From assembly GCA_963971575.1 (NCBI GenBank), contig OZ020616.1, positions 23,082,713 through 23,146,712 of the forward strand: a stretch of DNA of 64,000 bases, in the 5' to 3' direction. Below, piece by piece: positions 32,752 to 43,706 of this stretch (positions are counted from its first letter, which is position 1; each line of letters begins with the position of its first letter). The notes under the pieces are model-generated. The model saw only the letters and a list, made by a program, of their open reading frames with translations, ran no database searches and was not told the origin of the DNA. Source of the stretch: Liopterus haemorrhoidalis (Eukaryota; Arthropoda; Insecta; Coleoptera; Dytiscidae). A program made the position numbers and the translations under genes.

Positions 32752-34520
32752 AATCGGCAATGCCTGGACCGTACAGAAGTAGACCTTCGTCCTCAAGTGC
32801 CTGATGTTGCACCAGTAGGTCTTGCTTCTTCTCCAAGCGACCGCTTTTCGTTGCCGCGTTGGTGCTAAGGAAACTCGCTCGATATCTTTTTTGATCGCGT
32901 ATTCGTAAGAAAAATTTCATATTGTGCAGCCCATGATTTCTAAAATTTTAATGAGAGTCATTCTTCCTTCATTAAAAATTGAAAGCGTTATTTGAACGGC
33001 TAACTCAACTACTTCTTTTCCTGCAAAGGTATGCTTGGGGACGACTTCCCATAGAGTTTTATTGTAACACTCATTGTTATTTTGAGTGTTTCTTCCTAAA
33101 CAACGTGTAAGAAGCTCGTCGTTGGTTAGTTTTTCAAATACTGGCTTGACATAATACTGTACTTCTTCACTTAGAGCTGGCTTATGTACGAACGTAGTAT
33201 TTTCTGCCTTTGCCTTGAGATATTTACACCACTCTGGATTGTAGTTATCATGTTGCGGTTTGTCATACGTAGAAATCTTATGGTAAAAACCAGCCCATAT
33301 CTCTTTTTTCATTTCTTCTATAGACCCTGGATTACGCTGTATAGCTAATGAATAATGGTTTGACATTTCTTTCATAACTTTTCCTGTCAAGTCAGTCGTT
33401 TTTGGCGGTGGAGGAAGTACACTTGTTACTTTTTTCCGCGGCTGTCTAACTTTCGGCATATTCTCATACGTTTGATTCTCTTGTTCATGCTTTTTTTTTT
33501 CTTCGGCTTTTTTAATTATACGTGCTTCAGTAATGGTTTTTTTTTGATATCTTTGAGATATCGGAACATACGTTTTCGTACGTGTAAAACGCACTCAAGC
33601 TTTTGAATGGCAAAATCACCATACGGTTTAGAATCTATAACGTTTACAAATGTTTTTGAATCACCGTCGCCGATATAATAAGCATACTTGGCATTGTGAA
33701 GCTTCTCTGATCTTTTAAAAATTTCTATTATACCTTGCACTTCCATGCCACCGGAGCTGCCCTCATAATTCGCGCTGCATTCTTCGTGATGCTCGCTGTC
33801 ATACCAAATTTTAAAATCGATGCTATTCATTTTTTTTTTTTCATGATTTCACACGTTTTGCAGGTTTTAAATGAAACAAAATAATCTAAAATTTTGCCTG
33901 AATATTTACCGATTACAGTACAAACACCAATCAATGAACTAAAACCACGCTTTGACCAAGTCCCGTCACCAGAAACCGCAAATTCGTCTTCGAGCAAATT
34001 TTTATCTTTATTTTTTTGCTTCTCTTCCGCGCCCGCCTTTTTTATACAAATATCAGACACAGATTTTGATGCAATTTTAACATTTTCTAAAAGTCCATCA
34101 ATGAACAAAACAGATCCAAGCCATGCAATACATACCTACGCCAAGCAATCTCATAACAAAAACAATTCTTCGATTAATTTCGTATCCTTTGTCTATAAAA
34201 TTACACGAATTTATTGTTCGGTCACCACACTCACATTCAATATTGAGTTTAAATCCAAGACCACGCACAGCAGTTATTGTAAATTTCACATTTTTATCGC
34301 AAGTTTTACACTTTAGCATACTAGCTAATGCTGAAAACACGAGTTGAAACGACAAAATGCAGAAATTAAAACTCGTATCAATTTTTACATCGAAGTCGGT
34401 ACTCGTAGACAATTTATCAGCAGATTTACTAGTAAAAGAAGTGCTTTGCTCAGCAGTGTATTGATTACCCTGAAAATCACGAGAACGTCTTGTATACCTT
34501 TTTTTTTCTCGGTTTTTCAT
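32752..34520 (-). pseudogene. Mutator-like transposase, decayed
   Basis: Read from 34520 down: a basic start (KNREKKRYTRRS), CKTCDKNVKFTIT and ECECGDRTIN (metal-binding Cys), GYEINRRIVFVMRLLGVG, a frame break near 34105, FAVSGDGTWSKRGFSSLIGV (first catalytic Asp), a break at a poly(A) near 33830, GSSGGMEVQGIIEIFKRS, YIGDGDSKTFVNV (second Asp) and KLECVLHVRKRMFRYLK, a break near 33545, then LTGKVMKEMSNHYSLAIQRN, RCLGRNTQNNNECYN with a conserved Glu, and a tail past a stop at about 32917 to about 32752. The order matches the Mutator-like (MULE) transposases of insects. Three frameshifts and at least one stop make it non-functional. Confidence 0.82.
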
Positions 34521-34895
34521 TTTTTTCCACCTTTTCTCTTATACACTGCTTTAGGAGGCATTTTTGTTTACGAAAACCCTTCTATAATGACGAAAATAGA
34601 ACTGATAATCTGTGAGTAAACAAACAATACTGGAAGTAAAAGTATAGCCAGTATTTTGTAGAAGGGGAAATTAATATAAGCCGTGCGAGCGACAGTTGCG
34701 TGAACACCTGCGGCGTGTTGAGAGCGCGCTTCGATTGCGTCGTTATATCTCGGCACTGGCTACGAATTTTGATTTAATATTTTAGAAAGTTATTATTGAA
34801 GGTATAAAGAATCTAAATATGTAAAAAAAAATGAGTTTTTGAAAATTCTAGACGGTAATAGTACCTTAATGCATATTAAATATTATTATTATATT
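34521..34895. other. Non-coding flank, possible MULE 5' end
   Basis: No protein-like sequence. A GC-richer patch at 34680-34755 (GCGGCGTGTTGAGAGCGCGC) lies upstream of the minus-strand transposase and could be its leader or terminal region. No matching inverse was found near 32700. Confidence 0.4.
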
Positions 34896-37690
34896 TTGGG
34901 ACGAAAGGCCATATTTAGAAGTATCAGTTTTAGGTGTTAAATTATTAGGTTTACTTCATTCGGGAGCTTCGCGTACTATAGTAGGACAAAAAGGTTAGGA
35001 ACTTATTAAATATTCAGATTTGCTTTTTGATGGTACTTTGGTACCTACCTGTACTGTACTTGCCGATGGTGGTACTGTAAATAGTTTAGGAACAGTTCAA
35101 GTACCAATACTATTACGAAATGCCGTTAAGATATATTATATGTTAGTCATTCCCTCACTTAAACATACATAAATACTAGGGGCTGATTTTTGGCGTAAAA
35201 TGGGCATTGTACCAAATAATCGAACAGGAGAGTGAACTTTTGCACGTGATTCAGATGTGGAAGTTAACACTTGTAATGTACAGGACATGATAGATTTGTC
35301 TCCGGAACAACAATCGGCAATGCAATGTGCTGTTAAAGTAAAGAGTTCTGTTAAACCAGGCTTAGAACAAGTAAATATTATTGAACATTTCATACGAACC
35401 GACTCAGGGCCAATTAAACAACGGTATTACCCTGTTACTCTAGTTATGCAATCTTATATCGATCGAGAATTAGATAAAATGTTAATAGAAGGTATCGTGG
35501 AAAAAGAACGGTCAGTATAGATTCTGTGTAGACTTTATAAAATTGAATAAGGTTAGTAAACGGGATGCATATCCATTGCCACACATATCTTGTATATTAG
35601 ATAGACTTCGTAATACAAAATTTCGAAGCTCTTTTTGGCAAATAAAATTAGCTGAAAGCAGTAAACATTTTACCGCTTGTATAATGCCGAACCGTGGTCT
35701 TTTTCAGTTTCGTCGAATGCCTTTCTGATTACATAATTCATCAGCGACGTGGCAACGTGTGATAGATCTTGTTTTAGGACCAGACTTAGAACCATTTGTA
35801 TTCGTATATCTAAATGATATTATCATTGTTACAGATGATTTTGAGAAACACCTTAAAATATTACAAGAAGTTCTCAAACATTTGACAGAAGCAAATATAA
35901 CTGTTAACTTTGAGAACAGTTATTTTTATCGACGAGTTAAAATACCTTGGCTATGTTGTTAAGCGTAGAGGTTTACATGTAAACCCAGAAGAGGTGGAGG
36001 CCATAATGAATATACCGACTACTAAAACAGTGTCAGAAATTAGATCGATATACAAATCTTCTGTACCAAGACGCTGTTCCTGTCTTGGTACAGAAGATTT
36101 GTACCTAATTTTTCTACTGTAAATGCATCCCTCACCGCTTTGTTACGTAAAAACGATAAATTTAATTGGAATGAGGGATGCAGTATATCATTTGCGACTA
36201 TAAAAGAATGTTTGGTAGAGGCATCAGTGATATCTTATCCAGATTACACGTTACCTTTTAGACTTCAAACTGATGCTAGTTCGTTTGGAATTGGCGCTGT
36301 TTTAATTCAACCTCACCCAGATGGGGAAAAGGCAATCTGTTACATTAAAAGGCATAAAATTCATAGTGATAACGGACCATCATTCTTTATTGTGGTTAGA
36401 TCTGTTAAAGGAGCCTACAGATCGATTAGCTCGATGGGCTGTCAGACTACAAGCGTAAGATTATGAAATTGTACATCGTAAAGGTAAAGATCATGTCGTT
36501 CCTGATATGCTGTCACGCCCGGTAGCAATAGTTGATGAAATAATAACTGATCGACTAATAAATCATAAGTGGTACAATAAACAAATGCGGAACATTATCG
36601 ATAAACCAAAAGAATACCCTCAATGGCGCGTAATTGGTAAGTTATATAAATATGTTAGATGTCGATATTTGAACTTAGAGGACGAAAATTCTTGCTGGAA
36701 AATAGTTCCAACTAAATTAAAACGTAAAGATGTAATTCGGAACCATCATCAACCACCATTATTGGGTCATTTTGGTATAAGCAAAACTTTAGATCGCATA
36801 TCTAGGAAATATTACTGGTCTAAAATGAAAGCGGATATCGCACGTTACATACGAACTTGCCGTTCTTGCTTGCAAAATAAAGTCGAACAGAAACCACAAG
36901 CCAGACTTTTAGGAAAACATCCTATCGCGAGGAAACCATGGCAAATTATTAGCACAGATTTTTTGGTCCATTTCCGCGGTCATCTAAAGGCTACACTTTT
37001 ATTCTTGTTGTTTCAGATTGCTTTAGTACATTTTTATTTTTCTTTCCTTTACGCAAAGCTGTGGCTCATTCAGTTATTGGGTGTATAGAAAATTTTGTAT
37101 TTTTAATATTTGGCGGACCTCAATTAATTTTATGTGACAAAGTAATCTAACAGAACGAATGAATCGCGTTCTGAAAACAATGCTTGCGACTTTAACAGAC
37201 AAAGACCATCGCAGTTGGGCAGATAATCTAAATCAAATAGCATGCACTATACGTACCGCGAAACATGATGCTACCGGTCTGTAAACTTATTTTATTTACT
37301 TTGGCCGAGAAATGATATTAAACGGCAAAGATTACGAAATGGATGCTGTAGGTAAACCGATAGATTTTGGACCCAGAGATGTATGTGTTACACGTAGCGA
37401 GGCATAACGCGTAATTCACGCTGAAGTCCATGAATGTCTTCAAAAAGCTTATCTTAAGAGCAGAACTCCATACAGTTTGAGACATCGAAAACGTGATCTA
37501 TAATTAGACGATGTTGTTTAGCGGAGAAATTTTGTTTTTTCCGATGCGTCAAAAAACTTCACCTTGAAATTGACCTCGAAATACATTGGCCCATATAGGA
37601 TAATAGAAAAAAAACATTGAAACAAAGAATTTCTAGTCCCCGTTCATTGCTTGGACAGTCGACCAACAAGAGGTGAACTGGAACCACGAT
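34896..37690 (+). pseudogene. Ty3/gypsy pol: protease, RT, RNase H, integrase
   Basis: Protease at about 34940 reads LGLLHSGASRTIVG; the active-site Asp of LLDSGA is His. RT: PIKQRYYPVT, DRELDKMLIEGIVE, NKVSKRDAYPLPHI, LFQFRRMPF, VYLNDIIIV (YLND for YLDD). A frame break and palindrome at 36051-36103 replace the block before YRRFVPNFST. RNase H at about 36240: FRLQTDASSFGIGAVL. Integrase: HFGISKTLDRISRKYYW with the H2C2 zinc finger (RTCRSCLQNK), ISTDFLVHF, then a decayed core to about 37650 (KYIGPYRI). No env or gypsy LTR is seen. Many stops. Confidence 0.85.
36051..36103. repeat. Perfect 22-bp palindrome inside gypsy RT
   Basis: Arms 36051-36072 and 36082-36103 are exact inverses (outer bases TACAAATCTTCTGTACC) with a 9-bp loop. 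The right arm is the genuine coding sequence for YRRFVPN; the left arm is an inverted copy that replaced the expected upstream codons. Confidence 0.92.
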
Positions 37691-38380
37691 CTAAGATGGG
37701 CTGATATCTTGAATATGCCGACGAATCCAAGGGATTTCGTATGGTCTTCGTTTCCAGGGATGTCAAATTCTCCAAGAATATAAAGCATTACCCTGAAGAA
37801 TATGAGACCAAGTACGAAGATCTGAATATTGATCTCGATACTGTGGATATAGAAATAATGCCACTTGCAACGCCTCAAGATGACGTCAATTCATCTAAAA
37901 TAGGATCGTAAAATTCTGAGTGAACAACTGAGTCTAACCTTAGAAGATCAGCTGGTGGTTCCCGAATTAAGCGCACGAATCGGTGCGGGAGACCACGTAA
38001 GATTGCTCACATGGTAAAAGTACCTGAAGTTCGAGGGGAGGAAAATCAAGTTGATTATGTCTTCGATGAATTGCTAATCAGAAATTCCCGTGAATGATAG
38101 TTTAAATTGACTAAACAGAAAAGGGTGGTATGTTTCTATGACCAGCGAAATATGTTCTATATTAAAGAATAACATTTTGGAACTCGTTAATCGCCCGAAA
38201 GATACATTGGTGATTGGTAGTCGATTAGTTCTACGAAATAAATTGCGACAAGATGGAACAATTGAGCGACACAAAGCTCTTCTTGTATCGCAGGGTTTTT
38301 TTCCTAAAACCAGGAATACATTTTCAATTTTTGGAAGCAATGAGGATGAAACCTGTTCCAGCTCGTCACTCCGAGGGGAG
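37691..38380 (+). pseudogene. Ty1/copia pol fragment, internally deleted
   Basis: From about 37695 the reading is YADESKGFRMVFVSRDVKFS, the end of copia integrase, then an acidic/basic linker (INRCGRPRKIAH) and, from 38138, LELVNRPKDTLVIGSRLVL and QDGTIERHKALLVSQGF, the start of copia RT. It breaks off soon after and jumps to the purine-rich CGAGGGGAGG (about 38371) before the LTR, so nearly all RT and RNase H are deleted. The direct junction with gypsy integrase at about 37690 means one element was inserted into or recombined with the other. Confidence 0.8.
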
Positions 38381-38381
38381 G

Positions 38382-38881
38382 TGTTAGAATATACGTTGTT
38401 CCGAGCTGCTACATGTATTTAAAGAATTGTCAGTGTATAACTGTTATTGGATTTTACTTTTTATTTTCTTTGAAGTGAAAAATAAAATTTTGTATGCACT
38501 ATCAAGCGACATCCCTCGGGCCAGAGGCCTTCAGGTTGTATTATGTCACTTTCCGAGCGTAATCATCTTAGTGACACTCTGGTGCATAAATAGTCATTTC
38601 TTGTAATTCAATTATTTTTCCTATTTCTTGTGCGATTTCTTTACAATTTTCATAGGGGTTGATGAGTATTCCAACTATTTCTATATTCTATATTGTTAAG
38701 GGTCTCTTGTGTTAGAGATGTAAAGTCGGCGTATGACAACTGACATAGGTAGCCATGACAAGTTATTGTCAATTGTCTAATGTAGAAATGTTATTAGTGA
38801 AAATAATATTGCTGTTAATAAATGTAGTGTTTTGGATGCTTTTCTTGGAATGAAATAAATTATTATATTATATATACAACA
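38382..38881 (+). mobile_element. copia-type 3' LTR (about 500 bp)
   Basis: Starts TGTTAGAATATACG right after a polypurine tract and ends TATATATACAACA, the TGTT...AACA inverted ends usual for copia LTRs. No second LTR is in the window, so there is no pair to date. AATAAAATTTTG near 38480 could be its poly(A) signal. Confidence 0.65.
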
Positions 38882-38924
38882 TTGTAAAGAATTATTTCAT
38901 GCATACGATCCATACCTTCTAACA

Positions 38925-39185
38925 TCTTGTTCCAGGGAATTTATTTTTTCACTCATAATTATAATTTCTGTTTTAATATTATTATTTTCCTCTATTAAAT
39001 TATTATTTGTTTGAGTTAGGTATTTATTTTTCCCAACCATATCCTCATGCGACTTATTGTAATCATCAATTTTAACAGATGAAAATCTTACTGCTTTTTA
39101 AAGTTCTTCGAATTTATCCTTGTTGACTAACAGTCCATACATCTTTTTAATAATTTCCGTAAATTATGTTTTTAATTCACTTATA
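38925..39185 (-). pseudogene. LINE ORF1 coiled-coil scrap
   Basis: The minus strand reads IIKKMYGLLVNKDKFEEL-stop-KAVRFSS, then SHEDMVGKNKYLTQTNNNLI and IIIMSEKINSLEQDVR, a heptad-rich coiled coil like the N-terminal part of the FP-type ORF1 at 28508. Two stops; nothing of the C-terminal domain follows. The origin as LINE ORF1 is inferred from composition. Confidence 0.55.
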
Positions 39186-39192
39186 ACCAGGG

Positions 39193-39285
39193 ATGGGGAG
39201 TCAGAGTCGGGAGTCGGGGAGTCCAAGCTTTTTGGAGGAATCGGAGTCGGGAGTCGGAAAAAGTTATCGACTCCAAACTCTTTAA
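39193..39285. other. GGAGTCGG-rich hAT-like terminus
   Basis: CAGGGATGGGGAGTCAGAG begins a run of GGGAGTCGG repeats and an inverse CGACTCC. CAGGGATGGG is a typical hAT end, but the opposite end is not found. The piggyBac element (39286) may be inserted in it, with the remainder beyond 40178. Confidence 0.45.
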
Positions 39286-40174
39286 CCCCTTAAGGATCGA
39301 TTTTTTTTCAAATAAATGCACAAAAAAAAATCTTTTTTTAATAACTAAAACAAATATTTTGACATATTAAGCACAAAAAAAAGTTTGTTTAAAAAAAAAA
39401 ACAACTTTATTTTTATAAATAAACATCTTTTTTATTTAATTCAAACAAATGATAAATAAAATCAAATGATAAGTAAAAATGATACATATTAGTAAAATAA
39501 GAAAAAACATAATATAGATGAAAATAAAATATTTTTCTTGGTCGCCCGGATTTTTTATTTCCTGTGCCCGTGTGAAAATTTTGAATATTTTTTTCTATCA
39601 GCGTTTTTCTGAATTCTAAATTACTCTTGTGACCTCTATTTTTTTTTTTTTTTTTGTATAACACAAAATCGTTCCATATACATGTTAAGATCAAAACTAG
39701 TTCTTGGACCTCCTTTGTAATATGTTACGTTAGCAACCATAACATAATGACATATGTATGACAGATTGTAAATAGACGTATTAATAAATGCTCGTTTGTT
39801 CTTGGATTTGTGTGTTTTAATTGGTATTATTACATACGCTATAAAGCTTATATCATATATATGTCGAACAAATGAAAAAATATTTTTTTATGGTACTTTA
39901 TTTTCCTCTTTTCTTCGTAAGTGGATAGTTTTGCATTTGTTGTTCTAGTAGATCAACCCCACCCATTGTGTCATTATAATCAATTATGACTTTTGGTTTC
40001 CAAATTGTATTACCATCTTTATTATTATTTTTTTTTGCAAGATCATTTTCTCGAGTTATTTAGAGCAAATACATAACGGAACATAAAATATGTGACCAGC
40101 CGAGTTAATTCGGGTATGGTCTTTTTGGACCGTAAAGTGTGTCCCGAGTTACCTCGGGCCTGGTCTTTAAGGGG
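39286..40174 (-). mobile_element. Internally deleted piggyBac element
   Basis: Ends CCCCTTAAGGA and TCTTTAAGGGG are near-perfect inverses flanked by TTAA (39282-39285 and 40175-40178). Inside is the last part of a piggyBac transposase on minus (about 40035-39450). With 889 bp it lacks most of the coding region. Confidence 0.85.
39450..40035 (-). pseudogene. piggyBac transposase C-terminal fragment
   Basis: Minus strand from about 40035 reads TIWKPKVIIDYNDTMGGVDL and QQMQNYPLTKKRGK, the conserved block before the last catalytic Asp region of piggyBac transposases (NxxMGGVD). After a break it continues with KTHKSKNKRAFI and, in another frame, SNLEFRKTLIEK and GNKKSGRPRK. The catalytic N-terminal two thirds is absent and the frame is lost. 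Confidence 0.8.
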
Positions 40175-40178
40175 TTAA

Positions 40179-40846
40179 TTCAATTTTTTTCAAGGATGAG
40201 ACAAACTGAAAACGGAAGCAAAATAAACATATTACCAGAATTTTTGAAAACACGGAAACATGAACGACATTTTGTTGTCTGTTCAAGAACAAAAATGAAA
40301 TAAAAATATTCAATACCGGTTTTACCCGGTTTCCTTTATGCTTTCCAGTTTAAAATTCGATTAATACTACTCGTAGTACCTGATTAATACGATGCAGTAA
40401 AGATATTTGTTTTTACTCATCTTTTTCTGAATACTTTTTTTATTATGTTTAAGCGGAAGTAAACCGGATTTTTAGTTTCTCATGTTGAAACGCGCTTCTT
40501 GATTCTTTCATATTGGCCGCCAAAATCTGAACGTCAAAAGGAAAAAGCGACATATATTAAAAAATAAATTATATAAAATACAATAAAAATTTATGAAAAC
40601 TAATATATTCGAAAATTTGTATTAAAAATGACAAAAAGTCAAGATGAAATGAAAATAACTTATTTATAAAAACAGCTCGCCCCAACCCAAGATTTTAAGT
40701 AAGTATAGCCTGTTTCTTTAGTTTCAGCGGAACTAGATATTGAAGTTTACTAACTTTTAACGATTGTATGGTTTTTTTTATCATTTTTTTTAACAAAAGC
40801 CCACTTTTATAGCTAAAAAGTGAGCTTAAGTGATAACTAAAGAAAA
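40179..40846. other. Non-coding stretch
   Basis: AT-rich, no recognisable gene; the 85-codon ORF at 40695-40952 (-) overlaps the repeat copy below and is chance. Confidence 0.55.
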
Positions 40847-40932
40847 TTGATGTGAAGTGTGAATTTTCACACATTTCAGGGTTTTGCAGGTATTTAGTAA
40901 GTGAATGATGATTATTTGGGATCCCAAAAGTT
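40847..40932 (+). repeat. 1.1-kb repeat, truncated copy C
   Basis: Matches only the first ~80 bp of copies A and B, from AATTGATGTGAAGTGTGAAT through AGGGTTTTGCAGG to TGATTATTTGGGAT. It breaks off at GGGATCCC. Confidence 0.8.
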
Positions 40933-41220
40933 GAATATCTGTCACTAGACAATCACAAGTGTTGATTTAAGATCCTTACGGCTATAGTCAGTTTAAGTCC
41001 ATAAGCAGCACGAGAAAGTTGTGGATTGATTTGTCCTACCATATATTACTCTAGAACTCCTCAAATTCGGTATCCGATATCCGGTATTTGATAATGTAAT
41101 TGTATCAAAATCTAAATTTAAAATTTATTTTATTGATTTCTAAATAAGAAATGTGTCTCGTCAAAAATTACGAGTTATCACATTTGATATGACAACAGAG
41201 CCAAAGTGGTCGGTGCTAAC
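40933..41220. other. Non-coding spacer
   Basis: Nothing recognisable. It separates the truncated and full copies of the same repeat, which lie in direct orientation 375 bp apart. Confidence 0.5.
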
Positions 41221-42238
41221 TAAAAAATTGATGTGAAGTGTGAATTTTCACACATTGCAGGGTTTTGCAGGTATTTAATAACTGAATGATGATTATTTGG
41301 GATGCCAAAACAAATTTTATGTCAAAATATTTTTTTATGAATTTTAATTCGAATGCCTAATACCATTATTTAAGTTTCTAAATATGTGCAGTATTTTTTT
41401 TACATAGCAAGGTTCATTAAGATTTTGAAAATTGCGCCTATGGCTTCTATTGGTTGCTTAAATCATTAGCCACGCCCTCTGATTTCGTATACATCAAAAA
41501 GAATTAAATTATAATTTCAACACTTCCCACTGGTTATTAAATTTACGCTTTTAAAAATTATATGCAACATTTGCCAAAATATAGCTAGAATTTTTACTGT
41601 TAAATTTTTTAATTTTTAATATTAAATAATTTAAACAAAAGAAAACTGCAAAAAAAAAAAAAAAAATTAAAATTGACAGGATTCGAACTCTAGTTTGCAA
41701 GTTAACTGTGTTTAGCAAATTAGAAAACCAATGACTAAACACACATCGCTATCAGCGCTGACGTCTGAACTTGGTTACATAGCGAATTAAATATTTAACA
41801 TATTTTGGTTAAAAACACAAAAAATGCATTATTTTCCGAAAACATCATCTGATCAAAAATTCCTGTTGTACTATTCCGGTTCACAACAATATACATTACT
41901 TAGAATTTTTTCACATTTTTAGTTTAAACCATCTGGGCTACAGGGTGTGGGACAAAATGTTTTTTGCACAATTTTGGCAAAAATCTCGTCAAAATAATTT
42001 ATTTTGCAAAAATAAAATTTTTATCGTTAATCCACGTACTAAGGGCTTTCATTTGATACCCTACTCAGAATTTAAAAAAAATATTTTTTTTTTCGATGAG
42101 CACATATTTGTTTATATTTTTAGGGGGATATGTTTTTTAGATGTTTTAGTATTTTTCCTATGTGCGGGTCAAAAAGTTGTACAATCATGCCAAATTTCAA
42201 CTCTCTAGGTTTAGCCGTTTGGCTACAATTTTTACCGA

Positions 42239-42300
<62 letters not shown>

Positions 42301-42352
42301 GACAAAATGACGGTATAAGGGTTTTTTGGTCATACCTACAAAACCCTAAAAA
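41221..42352 (+). mobile_element. 1.1-kb dispersed repeat, copy B
   Basis: About 85-90% like copy A (11391-12465) over its length, with TAAAAA at both borders again (41221-41226 and 42347-42352). Its (GACA)n run is longer, about 16 units (42239-42302) against about 8. No coding capacity; predicted ORFs across the GACA run are artefacts. Confidence 0.85.
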
Positions 42353-42359
42353 GGAGTCA

Positions 42360-42935
42360 AATACCCCTCCTACAATAGTTAAGCTCTCACATTTGTTGAC
42401 AAATATGTTATCGATGCTAGTGTGTCCTCTGGTGGTAGTCTCTCTCTGGGGTATCAGAGGCAAGAATCCTCTTGAAGCGAGATATTGGTGGATTGGACCA
42501 ACTGGCGCCAGGTCTGAAATGGGGCCTGATTCGTTGAAATCACCAGTAAGAACGGAGGGCAGGCCGGTCTGGAACAAGTAGTCCACTACCCTAGAGAGTA
42601 GTGCTAAGGATGAGTTTCTGTTGCAGCGAGGGGACCTGTAGTATTGCCCTAATGCAAGATACGATCCAGACAGAGTGAAACATACTATTTCGCAGTGACC
42701 CCTGTCCCTCGCCTTAGGCTCCATGCATACAAATTCCGACCAGACTCGGGATACTGGACCCCAACGACATGTATTACTGCTCAAAACAATCATCCCACAA
42801 GCCCTACACGAGAAATGAACAGGTACCTGACTCTGACCCATAATCACAAAGAACTGACCAATTGGAGATTGGTGGGGAGGGTGAACTCCAGGTCTCCACC
42901 AAGAAGAGCAGTTCGGAAGTGAGGATAATGGGGTC
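42360..42935 (-). pseudogene. LINE endonuclease domain fragment
   Basis: Minus strand reads LVADPIILTSELLFLVETWS with the catalytic Glu, a frame break near 42845, then GMIVLSSNTC, CFTLSGSYLALGQYYRSP, LPSVLTGDFNESGPI and HTSIDNIFVN, the ordered motifs of an APE-type endonuclease. The final His block is missing because the reading runs into the 1.1-kb repeat at 42352. No RT is adjacent. GC content and codon use differ from the AT-rich LINEs, so it is another family. Confidence 0.75.
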
Positions 42936-43703
42936 AGCTACGAGGTCCGCTTCATGCTTTCCCAATGACGACGTTATCCATTACGGCTTGTAGTTGCCCA
43001 GCTAGGGGTGGGTCCATCAAGAATTGATAGACTGGCAGTAGTTTTTTGCCTCTTAGTCTCACCATCTCCTCCACCACAGGATTGCTACTTGGTGGAGCGG
43101 CAGTTGGCTTGAACCCTCCCTCAGACACTATAAACAGGCTATCGGCTGTCGTTGTCCTGGAGCATGCCACATAAGTCATGGGTCTGTGGGTCCTGGGTCA
43201 CAACCTGGGTCCTTTTGCCTGCTACAGCTGCGAAAACCTTAATTTTGTTACGAGATTTTGATAGTGTGTGTGGAAGTTGTTTCCGGTTTTTATAGTGACG
43301 GGAGTTTTTGAGTGTGCGACACCCCAAACCCTATTTTAAGGGCTGTCAGTGTGCAACTGTACCAACAATTGTAGCAGAGACAGGAAGCTGCCAGGAGGGT
43401 CGCCGAGGCGCTGATCCGCAGCTATCCGACGTCGCGCGGGCCTGCGTGATTTTTCACTCCTACAGCCCTAGCCGTTCAACCACTACAGTGGGAAGTGTGT
43501 CCGCTGAAGAGGCGTCCGGTGAGATTTTTTAGTAAATTTTTCTAAGTGCGTAAACCAGTTAGTGCTAAGTGACATTCGGTCCATCCAGGCCGGAATATTT
43601 GTCAAGGCCATCTAGAACTGCGGCACGTGTCAGCCTTGGGACACTTAGAATGTTTTTATAAAACTTTTTGACTTAGAAAAAATTTATAATTTATTTTGTG
43701 GAC
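42936..43703. other. GC-richer non-coding or LINE leader sequence
   Basis: No supported protein. The sequence at 43300-43620 (GGAGGGTCGCCGAGGCGC, GTCGCGCGGGCC, GCGGCACGTGTCAGCC) is notably GC-rich for this window and could be a LINE 5' UTR on plus. It continues beyond the Harbinger insertion to 45440. Confidence 0.4.
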
Positions 43704-43706
43704 ATT

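Noticed and set aside
39193..40182. Whole region as one hAT element
   Set aside because: Only the left CAGGGATGGG terminus is seen; the inner part is clearly piggyBac with TTAA borders and no right hAT end was found.
42120..42318. ORFs of SVCLSVCLSVCL / DRQTDRQTDRQT type
   Set aside because: Direct translation of the (GACA)n microsatellite in copy B of the 1.1-kb repeat.
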